From positions 1 to 64,000 of the forward strand of contig JAQUNZ010000001.1 in assembly GCA_028717345.1 (NCBI GenBank): DNA of 64,000 nucleotides, written 5' to 3'. This document shows positions 9,627 to 18,751 of the stretch, piece by piece (position 1 is the stretch's first letter; every line of letters starts with the position of its first letter). Position numbers and translations under genes: made by a program. The DNA comes from Candidatus Methanoperedens sp. (lineage in GTDB: Archaea; Halobacteriota; Methanosarcinia; Methanosarcinales; Methanoperedenaceae). Below the pieces are notes generated by a model. The model had not been told where the DNA came from, did no database searches, and saw nothing but the letters and a program-made list of their open reading frames with translations.

Positions 9627-9914
9627 ATGAAACAACCTGCTGTTCTTGATGAGAAAGTAAAAAGATATGAGAACCTGTTAAGCAGGGCACTGTTGGCATT
9701 TGAAGTCTCAGCGCAGGATAATTCTCATCTGAGGAAAGTGGCTGATGATTTTTCCACGATGGCTCAGGCATATTATGATGACGGCAGGTTCTTTCTTGAA
9801 CAGGGGGATAAAGTGAATGCCCTTGCGTGTTTCAGTTACGGGCACGCCTGGCTTGATGCAGGTGTTAAGCTCGGTGTGTTCAAAGTTAGTGATGGGAACC
9901 TGTTTACGATCTAA
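9627..9914 (+). CDS. DUF357 family protein
   Basis: A 95-residue, mainly helical protein recognisable as archaeal DUF357, with the typical segment ALACFSYGHAWLDAGVKLG near the C-terminus. The function is unknown. It begins a three-gene run with the UPF0212 protein and the diphthine-ammonia ligase (12-base gap, then a four-base overlap), which suggests one transcript. Confidence 0.85.
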   Translation: MKQPAVLDEKVKRYENLLSRALLAFEVSAQDNSHLRKVADDFSTMAQAYYDDGRFFLEQGDKVNALACFSYGHAWLDAGVKLGVFKVSDGNLFTI

Positions 9915-9926
9915 GAGAGGAATAAA

Positions 9927-10316
9927 ATGACGAATTATATTGTTACACTGGAAGCCGCCTGGCTTGTGAAGAGTGTGGATAGCGTCGAGGACGCAATGAA
10001 CATAGCAATATCAGAAGTGGGAAAAAAGCTCAATCCAGACCTGAATTTCGTTGAGATTGAGGTTGGCTCAACAAACTGCCCTGCGTGCGGGGAGGCTTTT
10101 GACAGTGTCTTTATGGCGGCGGGCTATGCGCTTGTGGGCATACTGCTTGAGATGAAAGTTTATGATGCTGAAAGCGAGGAACATGCTGCAAGGATAGCAA
10201 AATCCACTATCGGTAAAGCCTTGAAGGATACTCCGCTTGATGTTGTGGACGTTGAGGAATTCGAGGGCGGAAAAGAGAAAAAGGAAAAGAAGAAAAGGTC
10301 AGAATTCGACGAATGA
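9927..10316 (+). CDS. UPF0212 (DUF555) family protein
   Basis: 129 residues, an archaeal conserved protein of unknown function. It shows two related halves, a CPACG motif near residue 52 and a lysine/glutamate-rich tail ([14 protein letters not shown]). An AGAGAGGAA Shine-Dalgarno-like stretch lies just before the ATG. The stop overlaps the start of the next gene by four bases (ATGA), which indicates translational coupling. Confidence 0.85.
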   Translation: MTNYIVTLEAAWLVKSVDSVEDAMNIAISEVGKKLNPDLNFVEIEVGSTNCPACGEAFDSVFMAAGYALVGILLEMKVYDAESEEHAARIAKSTIGKALKDTPLDVVDVEEFEGGKEKKEKKKRSEFDE

Positions 10317-10981
10317 AACTGGCTGCGTTGATATCAGGGGGCAAAGACTCATCTTTTGCCATATACAGGGCGATCAAGGAAGGTCATGTGGTAACAGACC
10401 TGGTAACAATAATGCCTGAGAATGAAGACTCTTTTATGTTCCATTCTGCGAACATCCATCTTACGCATCTCATTTCAGAGGCATGCGGGATCCCCCTGAC
10501 CTGTGCGCCTTCGTCTGGTGAGAAGGAAAAGGAACTTGAAGACCTCAAGAGTGCGCTTGGCAGTGTGAAAGTTGATGGTGTCGCTGTCGGCGCCATAGCA
10601 TCTGAATATCAGGCTTCGCGCGTTCAGCGTATATGCGATGAGTTCGGAATTACGATGTATGCGCCTTTGTGGCATAATGAACCTGAAGCTCTCCTTCGTG
10701 AAATGATCAAATTGATGGATATAAGGATGGTCAAGGTAGCAGCAGGGGGGATGGATGAGTCATGGCTTGGGCGAAGGTTTGATGAAAAACTGATCGAGGA
10801 TTTGTTGGCGCTTAACAGGAAGTACAGAGTGCATCTTGCGGGGGAGGGAGGGGAATATGAGACGCTGGTGCTGGATGCGCCTTATTACAGAAAAAGGATC
10901 AATTTATTGGAGACTGAGGTGGTGTGGATTAGGGATCATGGGATGATGAGGGTTATAAGGGCGGAACTGGGGGAGAAATAA
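10313..10981 (+). CDS. dph6: Diphthine-ammonia ligase (ATP-binding, MJ0570 family)
   Basis: Last step of diphthamide formation on elongation factor 2: ATP-dependent amidation of diphthine. The 222-residue protein has the PP-loop [14 protein letters not shown] at the N-terminus and the family motif [14 protein letters not shown] near residue 185. The length matches the archaeal single-domain form. It ends a compact three-gene unit. Confidence 0.85.
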   Translation: MKLAALISGGKDSSFAIYRAIKEGHVVTDLVTIMPENEDSFMFHSANIHLTHLISEACGIPLTCAPSSGEKEKELEDLKSALGSVKVDGVAVGAIASEYQASRVQRICDEFGITMYAPLWHNEPEALLREMIKLMDIRMVKVAAGGMDESWLGRRFDEKLIEDLLALNRKYRVHLAGEGGEYETLVLDAPYYRKRINLLETEVVWIRDHGMMRVIRAELGEK

Positions 10982-11141
10982 GACCACAGAGATTAGAGTA
11001 ATGGATTTTACCACTGATGGGCGCCGCACATTTATCACTCTTTAAATATTAATTAATCCATGGCGCCGATATTCTCTCTCCAATCAGGATATGATAAGCT
11101 ATATAATCCATGAAGTAAAACATGGTAAAACGGTGTATAAC

Positions 11142-11369
11142 ATGGAAACCTCAAAAGTCAGCATAAAAGGACAGATAGTAATACCGTCAAGGCTCAGAAA
11201 AAAATATGGGTTTAAAACAGGCGAGAAAGTGACCTTCATAGAGGAGGATAAATATATAATAATCAAACCAAAAACCAAATTGGTAGATCTATGCGGATCA
11301 GTAAAGCCATTATATACACCGGAAGAAGCAAGAAAGAAATTGAGAGAAATGCGAGAGAATTGGAGATAG
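11142..11369 (+). CDS. AbrB/MazE-type antitoxin (VapB-like)
   Basis: A 75-residue SpoVT/AbrB swapped-hairpin DNA-binding protein, with KGQIVIPSRLRKKYGFKTGEKV as the diagnostic repeat and a charged C-terminal tail that would bind the toxin. I chose ATG 11142 because the domain starts there; the ORF track start at 11091 adds residues with no family support. It is five bases from the PIN-domain toxin gene, the usual order for a VapBC pair. Confidence 0.85.
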   Translation: METSKVSIKGQIVIPSRLRKKYGFKTGEKVTFIEEDKYIIIKPKTKLVDLCGSVKPLYTPEEARKKLREMRENWR

Positions 11370-11374
11370 AATAG

Positions 11375-11782
11375 ATGAATAAGATCCTGATCGATACAAT
11401 GCATATTCATGACCTCCTCACAACTCAGGATAGTTCGTATGTGAAACTTTCACAGGCAATTGATGACGAAAAAATCAAAGGGGTAATTTCAGTTACTACC
11501 CTGTCTGAATTGCTTATTTTCCTTGGTCAGGACATTTACAAGAAAAAATTAAACGAATTGCTTTCCTCAAACATAGAGATCGTAGATACTGATCGGACAA
11601 TGGCAATACGTGCAGGTGAGCTGCATATGATATACAAGATTCCACTTGGTGATTCTTTGATTGCTGCTACCGGTATAATTGAAAATATCAAGCATGTTTT
11701 AACAGACGATGCTCATTTTGATTTAGTACAGAATTTCATCAAGCCAATTAACCTGAAAACTGCTTTAAAAATGGGCAGGTGA
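11375..11782 (+). CDS. PIN-domain ribonuclease toxin (VapC-like)
   Basis: A 135-residue PIN-domain protein. The acidic residues expected for a Mg-dependent RNase are all visible: IDTMHIHDLL at the N-terminus, the glutamate in TLSELL, the aspartate in LGDSLIAA near residue 90, and LTDDAHF near residue 110. It is paired with the AbrB-type gene directly upstream, so it is probably neutralised by that product. Confidence 0.85.
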   Translation: MNKILIDTMHIHDLLTTQDSSYVKLSQAIDDEKIKGVISVTTLSELLIFLGQDIYKKKLNELLSSNIEIVDTDRTMAIRAGELHMIYKIPLGDSLIAATGIIENIKHVLTDDAHFDLVQNFIKPINLKTALKMGR

Positions 11783-11809
11783 GATAAGAAGGTTAATATA
11801 TATAACAAA

Positions 11810-12217
11810 TCACCCCATCCTCTCCAACCTCATCCTGAACTCCTTCCTGTGCCGCTTCTCCTCATCCAGTATGTGCTTCAGGACACCAACTATTTCAGCA
11901 TCGTCGATAAGCCCGATCTGCTTCTTATACATCTCTATAGCCTCTGTTTCATGGACAACCTGCTTCTCTAACTGGCTTCTCAGGTCATCCCCGCCAAAAT
12001 CAAGCTCTTTATGCTCCATGCTGGGTTTGCCGCCCAGTTTCACTATCAGGTCAGCAAGCCAGTTCATGTGTCTCATCTCATCGACAGCTATTGCTTCCGT
12101 GACCCTGCTCGGGTCGCACTGGGGGATGACAAAGGCATTGCGCACGTATATCATAGTAGCTTCGATCTCATGGACAAAAGCTTCATTCAGCAGGCGGATC
12201 GTTTCTTTGGTATCCAG
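11810..12217 (-). CDS. Ferritin-like diiron protein, probable CUG start
   Basis: A four-helix-bundle ferritin/bacterioferritin-type protein. The carboxylate-histidine pairs expected for a diiron site are seen in HEIEATMIY, DEMRHM, HETEAIEMY and DEEKRH. The ORF track begins at 12154 and loses helix 1. The frame continues upstream (LLNEAFVHEIEAT) with no ATG/GTG/TTG, but a perfect AGGAGG at 12231-12226 stands eight bases before an in-frame CTG at 12217. I therefore propose CUG initiation, giving 135 residues; a lost ATG is the alternative. The gene follows the S-layer gene by a few bases. Confidence 0.75.
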   Translation of the reverse strand: MDTKETIRLLNEAFVHEIEATMIYVRNAFVIPQCDPSRVTEAIAVDEMRHMNWLADLIVKLGGKPSMEHKELDFGGDDLRSQLEKQVVHETEAIEMYKKQIGLIDDAEIVGVLKHILDEEKRHRKEFRMRLERMG

Positions 12218-12230
12218 ATACTGTTCCTCC

Positions 12231-14933
12231 TTATTTTTTCAGTTCTCCTTCCCCTGACTGCTTTTCTATTGTCCCGGAACCAGGCTTTCCTTTTGCCGTC
12301 AGGAAGTAAATCACCACAGCTCCGACAACGATTATTATGCCAAGCACAAGGAATACATTGAACGGCGCTTCCTTTACTTCTACAGTCTTCTTCTGTCCCA
12401 GTACCTCGACAGTATAATTACCCGGGAACTGAGACACTTCTTTGCTGAAAGTTACTTCCTTAACTTCCCCTGCAGCAAGAGTTACCGGCATTGAGTAAAT
12501 CTCAGTGTTGTTGACTATGAGCCCTACTGGAAGCGTCGCTGCTTTTGTGCCAATATTTGTGATATTTGTCTTTATTTCAGCTTTTTCGTTCGAGAACACA
12601 ACATTTTTTACGCTGATATCAATAGCCTTGAACTCTGCAAAGGGAACCCTGACCTCTATGTCCCTTGCAACTTTTGCAAATCCTGTCATAGATGCGTATA
12701 TTGTATGCATTCCACTATCTTCAAGCGTATATTTCAGTTCGCCATTTTTATCAGTTACACCTATATCCTTATCATCAAAGCTCACTGACGCCCCGGCAAC
12801 CGGCTGGTCTTTGTTCAACACCCTTATCGTTATGTTCCCAAGCTGGTTTCCTTTTGCAGGCGCATCAATACTGAGCCTGTTCTCAACATAGCCCTGGACA
12901 ACCAGTTCTTTGCTTGTCTTTTCGTAGCCGAGTTTGGTCGCTGTTATGTTGTAAGTACCGCCTTTCATTGTTTTCTTCAGGGTTAAGTTCAGCAACCCAT
13001 CAATGTCTGTCTGCCCCATGTCTGAATTGATGGAAATAAATGCCTCTTCAACTGGTTTTCCTCCTGCTGTGACCTTTATCTTTATAGCCTCTCCAGCAGT
13101 GGCTTTGAGAGGTGCATCGATTAAAAGCTGGCTTGAAATCATATCAGGTGTTACATAAACAAATGGATAAAATCTCACATCGTCAGAATTAGCCACCCTG
13201 AAGCTTATGTTCCCAAATAATTCCACTGTACTACCTGAAGAAAGGTCAATAGAATTTACATTTGCCATTTCAATGCTGCCTGTATTGACTGTTTTCACTT
13301 CCATCGCCCCGAATCTGTCGCCCGGTTTTACTGACGTGAAAGATTCTGATATTTGGAAAACGCCCCTTACAGAGACCATGTTTGTTTCCCTGCCCAGGAA
13401 TATGTTATCAATATGCACTGCTATAATAGGAAGGTCGTCCTTGCTCCCAAATTTCTTAGAGAAGAGATAATCATCACTTCCTGTTATTACGTCAGTATCA
13501 ACTTCAACTCCATCTTTCAGCAATGAAATCAATGCCTGTCGCGGGCCCGCTCCGACATCAACATCTTTTATCTTAAGTACATATCCCTCTTTCAATGTCA
13601 ACGTGGTGCCATCTGTAACCTTTCTATTTGTGTCATCATCAATAAGCACTTTATGCAATTCGAGCCTCCCCAGGGTACTTTTTGTTTCTTTGTTTGATAT
13701 CATGCTATTCGAGGTATAACCTGCGAAATACCTGTCAGCCATGAATCCTATGATCTGGTAACTGCCGAATTTTGGATATTCAAAGTCCACGTCTTCTGAT
13801 GTTGTTGAATATATCAGGTCTCCCTCTTCAATAGTTCTATCGCTTATTCTTTCTATCCTGAGACTTTCTTTTCCCACGTCTTTGTCCATGTCATAGTAAA
13901 ATCCAAGGTTCGTCCCTCCGATGTTAAGACCGAAGTTCATCGGGTTCCATTCAAAAGTCCTGGGATGCGAAGAGGGATAAATTGTACCCCTCATCTCAAA
14001 AGCCCCAGTCCTCTCTACTGACAGGGCAAAACGAAGTGTGTCGCTATCTGCGACTATTATCTTAAGATTGCCAACAAGATCAACGGTATTACCCGGAGAC
14101 AGGGATAATGAGTTCCTGTTGGTCATGTCTATCCCACCAGAACTGACACCGCTGATCTCAAGTTCTCCGTATCGATCTCCACTTCTTACTTTTGTAAAGG
14201 ATTCAGATATCTGGAAGATACCCCTGACAAACGCTGCGTTCACTTCCCTGCCTCTGAACACGTTTTCAAAATGAACCGCCAATAGCGGGACATCTTTTTC
14301 ACCGCCTAATTTTGTAGAATAAACATAATTATCATTCCCGGAAACCACATCACTGTCAACTTCGTCCCCGTCTTTTAAAAGGGTCACCCATATCTGTCCA
14401 GGTCCTGCGCTGATATCGACTTCTGTCATTTTCAGCACATATCCTTCTTTCAGCGTCAGGGTACCACCCTCATTGATCACACGCTTTTCTTTATCGTCAA
14501 GCAGGACCTTGTGAAGCTGATTTCTGCCAAGCAGGCTTATCGCATCATTTCCAGATATGACGCTTTCCCCGCCATATCCCGCAAAATATTTATCAGCCAT
14601 GAAACCGATGACCTGGTATTTTCCGAATTTCGGGTATTCAAAATCCACTTCGATCGGCATTGTGGTATATGTAAGATCCCCCTCTTCTATCGTTCTATCG
14701 ATATCAGTAATTGTAAGTTTTTCAGTGCCAAGGTTCTCGTCCAGGTTATAATAAAACCCGGCAAAACTGTGCGAGTTCCAGGTATATGTGGTTGGCATTC
14801 CTTCTTTCCATACCCTGTTTCCCGATGCCGCTTCTACCGGCCCGATAAGCAATAATAAAAATATCGTAATTCCGATCACTAATATTAAAGATTTTCTTCT
14901 GAAAAGTTTCTCTGCTATCATTTGTATCACCAT
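12231..14933 (-). CDS. S-layer protein, two tandem S-layer domains
   Basis: Main cell-envelope lattice candidate, 900 residues. A signal peptide (about residues 1-35) is followed by two homologous domains of some 270 residues each, of the Methanosarcina S-layer duplication family; both carry the pattern FGxYQ(V/I)IGFMADxYFAGY and a repeated LTLKEGYVLK. Two carboxypeptidase-regulatory-like/PEGA-type beta domains and a CARDB-like domain (residues about 770-860) follow. A C-terminal membrane helix (VFLVLGIIIVVGAVVIYFL) and a short charged tail end it. A TATA-like TTTTTATACTT lies on the minus strand near 14990. The start may be the second methionine (MIAEKL). Confidence 0.9.
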   Translation of the reverse strand: MVIQMIAEKLFRRKSLILVIGITIFLLLLIGPVEAASGNRVWKEGMPTTYTWNSHSFAGFYYNLDENLGTEKLTITDIDRTIEEGDLTYTTMPIEVDFEYPKFGKYQVIGFMADKYFAGYGGESVISGNDAISLLGRNQLHKVLLDDKEKRVINEGGTLTLKEGYVLKMTEVDISAGPGQIWVTLLKDGDEVDSDVVSGNDNYVYSTKLGGEKDVPLLAVHFENVFRGREVNAAFVRGIFQISESFTKVRSGDRYGELEISGVSSGGIDMTNRNSLSLSPGNTVDLVGNLKIIVADSDTLRFALSVERTGAFEMRGTIYPSSHPRTFEWNPMNFGLNIGGTNLGFYYDMDKDVGKESLRIERISDRTIEEGDLIYSTTSEDVDFEYPKFGSYQIIGFMADRYFAGYTSNSMISNKETKSTLGRLELHKVLIDDDTNRKVTDGTTLTLKEGYVLKIKDVDVGAGPRQALISLLKDGVEVDTDVITGSDDYLFSKKFGSKDDLPIIAVHIDNIFLGRETNMVSVRGVFQISESFTSVKPGDRFGAMEVKTVNTGSIEMANVNSIDLSSGSTVELFGNISFRVANSDDVRFYPFVYVTPDMISSQLLIDAPLKATAGEAIKIKVTAGGKPVEEAFISINSDMGQTDIDGLLNLTLKKTMKGGTYNITATKLGYEKTSKELVVQGYVENRLSIDAPAKGNQLGNITIRVLNKDQPVAGASVSFDDKDIGVTDKNGELKYTLEDSGMHTIYASMTGFAKVARDIEVRVPFAEFKAIDISVKNVVFSNEKAEIKTNITNIGTKAATLPVGLIVNNTEIYSMPVTLAAGEVKEVTFSKEVSQFPGNYTVEVLGQKKTVEVKEAPFNVFLVLGIIIVVGAVVIYFLTAKGKPGSGTIEKQSGEGELKK

Positions 14934-15000
14934 AGTAATATAAAGTTAATATGCCCTTTTGGCATTAACAGGGTGATTCCTGTAAAGTATAAAAACTCTG

Positions 15001-16308
15001 CTACGGTTCTGTTCTTATTCTAGAGTTCTGCACAGTTTCGGCGCACCTGAACCCTGCAACAATTGACCCGTTCATGCTCCTTTCAGGATAGTTCGCCTCT
15101 GAGAACATGCCAGCCAGGTAAAGCCCTTTAATATTTGTCTTATATGGAAGCACTTTTTTCCCGTATCCGACCTCATACACAGGTGCAGTGTCAATATCTC
15201 TGCGTAAGCGCCACCAGTTCACTTTTCCCCTGATCCCCGGGAAGAGCTTTTCAAGACCCTTTATATAAAGCTCGACAACCTCATCATTGCTCTTTTTCCA
15301 CAGGGCACTCTCAGGGTTCTGGAAGTAAGATGTCACATACATCAAATGCTCTCCATAATCCTGCTCAGGAATGAAGTTGGTATGCTCGATCACAGCGCCG
15401 AAAGGGACATCTTCTTTGATGTTGAGCCAGTAGGTATCTTCCATGACCTTTTCCTTGAGCCCGAAAAGCACGCAAGCAGTGCCCTGATAACTTATATTAG
15501 TGTTAATTCCTGAATGTTTTGTATCCATTATTTTTTCAAGGACATTCGGAGCGACAGTTGAGATAACCCGATCGCATTCAATGCGTTTTCCATCCACAAC
15601 AACGCCTTTGACAACTCCGTTAATTATATCTATCGTATAGACGTTCCCCTTTAATATTTTACATCCTTTCTCTTTAAGCTTATCAGCCATTGCTTCAACA
15701 AGTGCGTGGAATCCCCCGCGCATGTACCCAAGCCTCTCACCTTTTGCGCCCCTGTTGGAGCGTATCTGCACGCGTCCCAACAACCAGGCAGCAGAGACTT
15801 TATCTTTATTGTCTCCGAACTTACTTGAAAGAAGCGGAAGAAAAAAATTATTATAAACCGATTCCCCGGCAGTTTCAAGTATCCACTGTTTCGCAGTGAT
15901 ATCATCAAAAGGAGTCCTGTCCTTTATGGTCCTGGCTTTCATTACAAGCCATGTCAGCCTGATAACATCCATCAACGGGAGAGCACGCAGTATCTCAAGG
16001 GGCGTGTTCATCGGGTATATCCTGCCGTTGAAAAAATATCCTGTTGTCCCCCGCAACCACTCAAGCCTGCTGCCAAGCCCCAGTTCTTCTATAAGAGAGA
16101 TAAGTTCCCTGTCGCTTGCAAAGATATGATGGTAATATTTCTCGATATGATATACGCCATTTTTTGAACCAGGAATTTCAATGCTGTAGCTTGATGCCAT
16201 GCCCCCAAGTTCATGATCTCTCTCGATGATGGTTATTTCATCCTTTCCAGCAAGCCTGTAAGCTGCAGCAAGCCCTGCAAGTCCGCCTCCGATGATGATC
16301 GTTTTCAT
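15001..16308 (-). CDS. FAD-dependent oxidoreductase, protoporphyrinogen oxidase/amine oxidase-like
   Basis: A 435-residue flavoprotein. It opens with the dinucleotide-binding motif TIIIGGGLAGLAAAYRL and has the glutamate in IIERDHELGG and a C-terminal FAD motif (GLYLAGMFSEANYPERSMNGS). It belongs to the COG1232-type NAD(P)-binding/amine oxidase superfamily; the substrate is unknown. ATG 16308 is chosen because it immediately precedes the FAD motif; the ORF track's longer start at 16437 lies inside the MFS gene. It overlaps that gene's stop by four bases, so the two are probably co-translated. Confidence 0.8.
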   Translation of the reverse strand: MKTIIIGGGLAGLAAAYRLAGKDEITIIERDHELGGMASSYSIEIPGSKNGVYHIEKYYHHIFASDRELISLIEELGLGSRLEWLRGTTGYFFNGRIYPMNTPLEILRALPLMDVIRLTWLVMKARTIKDRTPFDDITAKQWILETAGESVYNNFFLPLLSSKFGDNKDKVSAAWLLGRVQIRSNRGAKGERLGYMRGGFHALVEAMADKLKEKGCKILKGNVYTIDIINGVVKGVVVDGKRIECDRVISTVAPNVLEKIMDTKHSGINTNISYQGTACVLFGLKEKVMEDTYWLNIKEDVPFGAVIEHTNFIPEQDYGEHLMYVTSYFQNPESALWKKSNDEVVELYIKGLEKLFPGIRGKVNWWRLRRDIDTAPVYEVGYGKKVLPYKTNIKGLYLAGMFSEANYPERSMNGSIVAGFRCAETVQNSRIRTEP

Positions 16309-17576
16309 GAGCTGTGGATATGGTCTTGTGGATATATATGGTTTCTTTTCGGCATAAGAACGACAAGCATAACCGCCGCCACAAGCGCAGTCGCGCTCCC
16401 GAACAGGAACGGCGCGCCCGCTCCTGCAAGATCCCACAGCAATCCCGCTATAATGCTTGAAATAAGAGCCATGAGCCCTGTCGCTGTATAATAAAGACCG
16501 ATAGCTGTGCCTCTTTTATCAGCAGGGACAAGATCCACTGCGTATGCTTTGCTAACCCCGTCTGTCATTGCGATATAGAAACCGTATATTGCGAACAGGA
16601 CCCAGACCATGTATCCGGCGTTAGCAATCGCAAAACCAAGATAGACAATGGAGAATATCAGGAAGCCGCCTATCATAACATTCCGTCGCCCGATCCTGTC
16701 TGAGAGCATGCCCGCAGGCATTGACAAGAGGGAGTAAGTGATGTTATAAACTACATAAGTCAATATTACAACTGCAATGATTCCGATTGAGCCGAATGTG
16801 GATGTGATGATCAGGGGAACGCCCCCGAAGTTCTCAAAGATGTCCTTTGTGCGAAGTATCAGGAATGCGTTGCTTGAATTGCCGATGGCAAAGACCACAG
16901 ATATCAGGAGAAATATCTTGAAATCGCGGCTGAAATCAGATAATCTGAACTTCAATCCGTCCTTTCTCTCACCTGCTTTCTCGGTGACAAAGAACAGCAG
17001 GAGCAGCACGCTGATAAGCGCCGGGATGAACGCTATCAGGAATATCATCCTGTAGCTTGCGTCAGTATCCCATTTGCTGATCTCAAAATAGTACATCAGC
17101 ACAAGGGCGATAAGCGGACCTATGACCGCCCCAACGCTGTCAAGCGCGCGGTGGAAACCGAAGGCTTTTCCCCGGTACTGTGTTTCTGTGGAATCCGCGA
17201 TGAGCGCATCCCTTGCTGATGAGCGGATGCCTTTCCCGAACCTGTCAAGAAAGCGCGCAGCAAGCACGAAATGCCATGTTGCCGCGAATGCCAGCAGGGG
17301 TTTGGCAATAGTGGACAGGCTGTATCCATAAATCACAAATGGTTTTCTTTTTCCTGACTTATCCGAAAGCCATCCTGATACCACTTTAAGGAAGCTGGCT
17401 GTACTTTCTGCGATACCTTCTATCAGTCCGACAACGGACATCGGGGCGTGAAGAACTGCTGTGAGGAAGATAGGGATTATGGGGTACAGCATCTCGCTGC
17501 TGATGTCGGTGAAGAAGCTGACAAGACCGAGGATAAATACGTTCTTCTTTACGCCTTTGATGATGTCTTTGTCCAT
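16305..17576 (-). CDS. Major facilitator superfamily transporter
   Basis: 423 residues with about 12 hydrophobic segments. The MFS loop motif between helices 2 and 3 (GWLSDKSGKRKPF) and its second-half counterpart (GMLSDRIGRRNVM) are both clear. The early FFTDISSEMLYPIIPIFL resembles the tetracycline/multidrug-type subfamily. The substrate cannot be predicted. It is coupled to the flavoprotein gene by an ATGA overlap. Confidence 0.85.
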   Translation of the reverse strand: MDKDIIKGVKKNVFILGLVSFFTDISSEMLYPIIPIFLTAVLHAPMSVVGLIEGIAESTASFLKVVSGWLSDKSGKRKPFVIYGYSLSTIAKPLLAFAATWHFVLAARFLDRFGKGIRSSARDALIADSTETQYRGKAFGFHRALDSVGAVIGPLIALVLMYYFEISKWDTDASYRMIFLIAFIPALISVLLLLFFVTEKAGERKDGLKFRLSDFSRDFKIFLLISVVFAIGNSSNAFLILRTKDIFENFGGVPLIITSTFGSIGIIAVVILTYVVYNITYSLLSMPAGMLSDRIGRRNVMIGGFLIFSIVYLGFAIANAGYMVWVLFAIYGFYIAMTDGVSKAYAVDLVPADKRGTAIGLYYTATGLMALISSIIAGLLWDLAGAGAPFLFGSATALVAAVMLVVLMPKRNHIYPQDHIHSS

Positions 17577-17701
17577 GGGACTGCCTTTATCTTTTTTTAG
17601 GATATAAAATGATGGGGATATGGATGATTATTATTGTTCAATCATTATTTTGATTGATGATTACAGAATTTCCTGGCTCAGTTTGTTCAGCGACCTTCAG
17701 T

Positions 17702-17895
17702 ATGGTCGAATTCAATTCCGGCAGTGACTATAAAAAGAAGGTGCTTTTCACTACACATGCATTGAACCAGATGAATCTGGCAGAACAATTCATGTGGTAT
17801 GTGCGCCGAAGGATGATTATCTGGCAATCATCACGGCTTATATACCATCATCCGGTAAGTGGGAAAAGAATCTAAAAAGCAGGAGGAAAATATAA
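17702..17895 (+). pseudogene. Decayed DUF4258-type gene
   Basis: Two pieces of one protein family lie in different frames. The first (from ATG 17702) gives KKVLFTTHALNQMNL, the start of a DUF4258-like domain. From 17791 another frame gives HVVCAPKDDYLAIITAYIPSSGKWE, its C-terminal part, ending at TAA 17893-17895. The middle of the domain is missing, so an internal deletion has inactivated it. DUF4258 proteins often pair with YgiT-type zinc-finger antitoxins, and such a remnant follows directly. Confidence 0.6.
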
Positions 17896-18043
17896 TGGAA
17901 TGTCATTTTTGCGGAAGGAGAGATTCAGGGCAGAGATGATGACTGCGGAATGCAGGGAAGAAATGAAGAGAATATGGGACTTGTCTCAGAAGAAGGAGGT
18001 ATTCCTGGTATGCTATGAAAAAGATGGTAGTCTCCAGATTTAG
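17895..18043 (+). pseudogene. Decayed YgiT/MqsA-type zinc-finger antitoxin
   Basis: The ATG overlaps the preceding stop (TAATG) and has an AGGAGG upstream, as in an intact toxin-antitoxin operon. The first frame reads MECHFCGRRDSGQR and stops. A different frame then continues from 17936 (AECREEMKRIWDLSQKKEVFLVCYEK) to TAG 18041-18043. A frameshift or deletion has broken the gene. Pairing with the DUF4258 remnant identifies this as the remains of a toxin-antitoxin module. Confidence 0.5.
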
Positions 18044-18046
18044 AGT

Positions 18047-18417
18047 TTATTCATCTTCATCCTTGCCTTTTTGCAAGATTTTCATATGCTTTTGCTCTTT
18101 CAGGAGTTCCGCTTCGATACGCCTGCACTCTTCCAGTGCTTTCCGTTTTTCCTCTGGCGACATCATTGCTTCTGGCCTCTTACACTGGAGTTTAGCGATA
18201 AGTTTTGCAACGCATTCTGATTTGGATATTTCTCAAGCCAGTATGCAGTAAAACCGCCACCGTCATTGAAAGTTTGCAGTAGTCTCTTATCTACAAGGTT
18301 CTCCACTAGCTTTTCTGACTCCTTCTTGGTGATAGCAAAACACTTTGCTATCTGAGAAAACGTTACACCGATTTCTGAGTAAAAGACGTAGTCATACACT
18401 TCTTTCTTTATTACCAT
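18047..18417 (-). pseudogene. Frameshifted winged-helix regulator-like gene
   Basis: The ORF from ATG 18417 encodes a helix-turn-helix-like segment (FSQIAKCFAITKKESEKLVENLVDKRLL) and stops at 18163. Around the codons for WLEKYP the plausible reading moves to another frame, giving SECVAKLIAKLQCKRPEAMMSPEEKRKALEE... to TAA 18047-18049. The joined product would be about 124 residues with a charged helical tail. A single indel near 18225 would explain it, either true decay or a sequencing error. It is divergent from the regulator at 18521. Confidence 0.5.
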
Positions 18418-18458
18418 TTCAATACCTGCGATATTTTCTTCTCCTTAAGTACAGGTCA

Positions 18459-18482
18459 ATATATCGGATTTTTCCGATATAT
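18459..18482. promoter_or_regulatory. Perfect palindrome between divergent winged-helix genes
   Basis: ATATATCGGA-TTTT-TCCGATATAT is a perfect 10-base-pair inverted repeat with a four-base spacer. It lies in the shared upstream region of two divergent helix-turn-helix genes, 39 bases before the ATG at 18521. The position suggests an operator for autoregulation; it also overlaps the expected promoter region. Confidence 0.5.
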
Positions 18483-18520
18483 AGTTTTTGTTTAAATGCA
18501 CATATAGATATACCCAGATT

Positions 18521-18745
18521 ATGGGTATTATCGGCGAAACTAAAAAACAGATTTTAGAGGAAATCAATAAAAGCCCTGTGCATGGGTATCAGATTGCTAC
18601 TACTCTTGGAATCCCGTTATCGACAGCATACGAACATTTAAAAGACTTGCAAGAGAACAATTTAGTTGAATATAAGATATCAGGGAGAAGGAAATTATAT
18701 TACCTGACAGATAAGGGAAAATCATTTTTAAAATTATTAGAATAA
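18521..18745 (+). CDS. Winged-helix transcriptional regulator (ArsR/PadR-like)
   Basis: A 74-residue DNA-binding protein. It shows a winged helix with recognition-helix sequence IATTLGIPLSTAYEHLKDL and a wing ending in GRRKLYYLTDKGKSFL. ATG 18521 is preferred over the ORF track start at 18488 because the fold begins there and an AT-rich, leaderless-type promoter precedes it. No effector-binding domain is present. Its neighbours are a palindrome and a broken divergent regulator. Confidence 0.75.
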   Translation: MGIIGETKKQILEEINKSPVHGYQIATTLGIPLSTAYEHLKDLQENNLVEYKISGRRKLYYLTDKGKSFLKLLE

Positions 18746-18751
18746 AAAGAA

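Noticed and set aside
15001-16437. Long form of the FAD oxidoreductase (478 residues)
   Set aside because: The first 43 codons overlap the MFS gene and read as arginine/cysteine-rich nonsense; the Rossmann motif begins right after ATG 16308.
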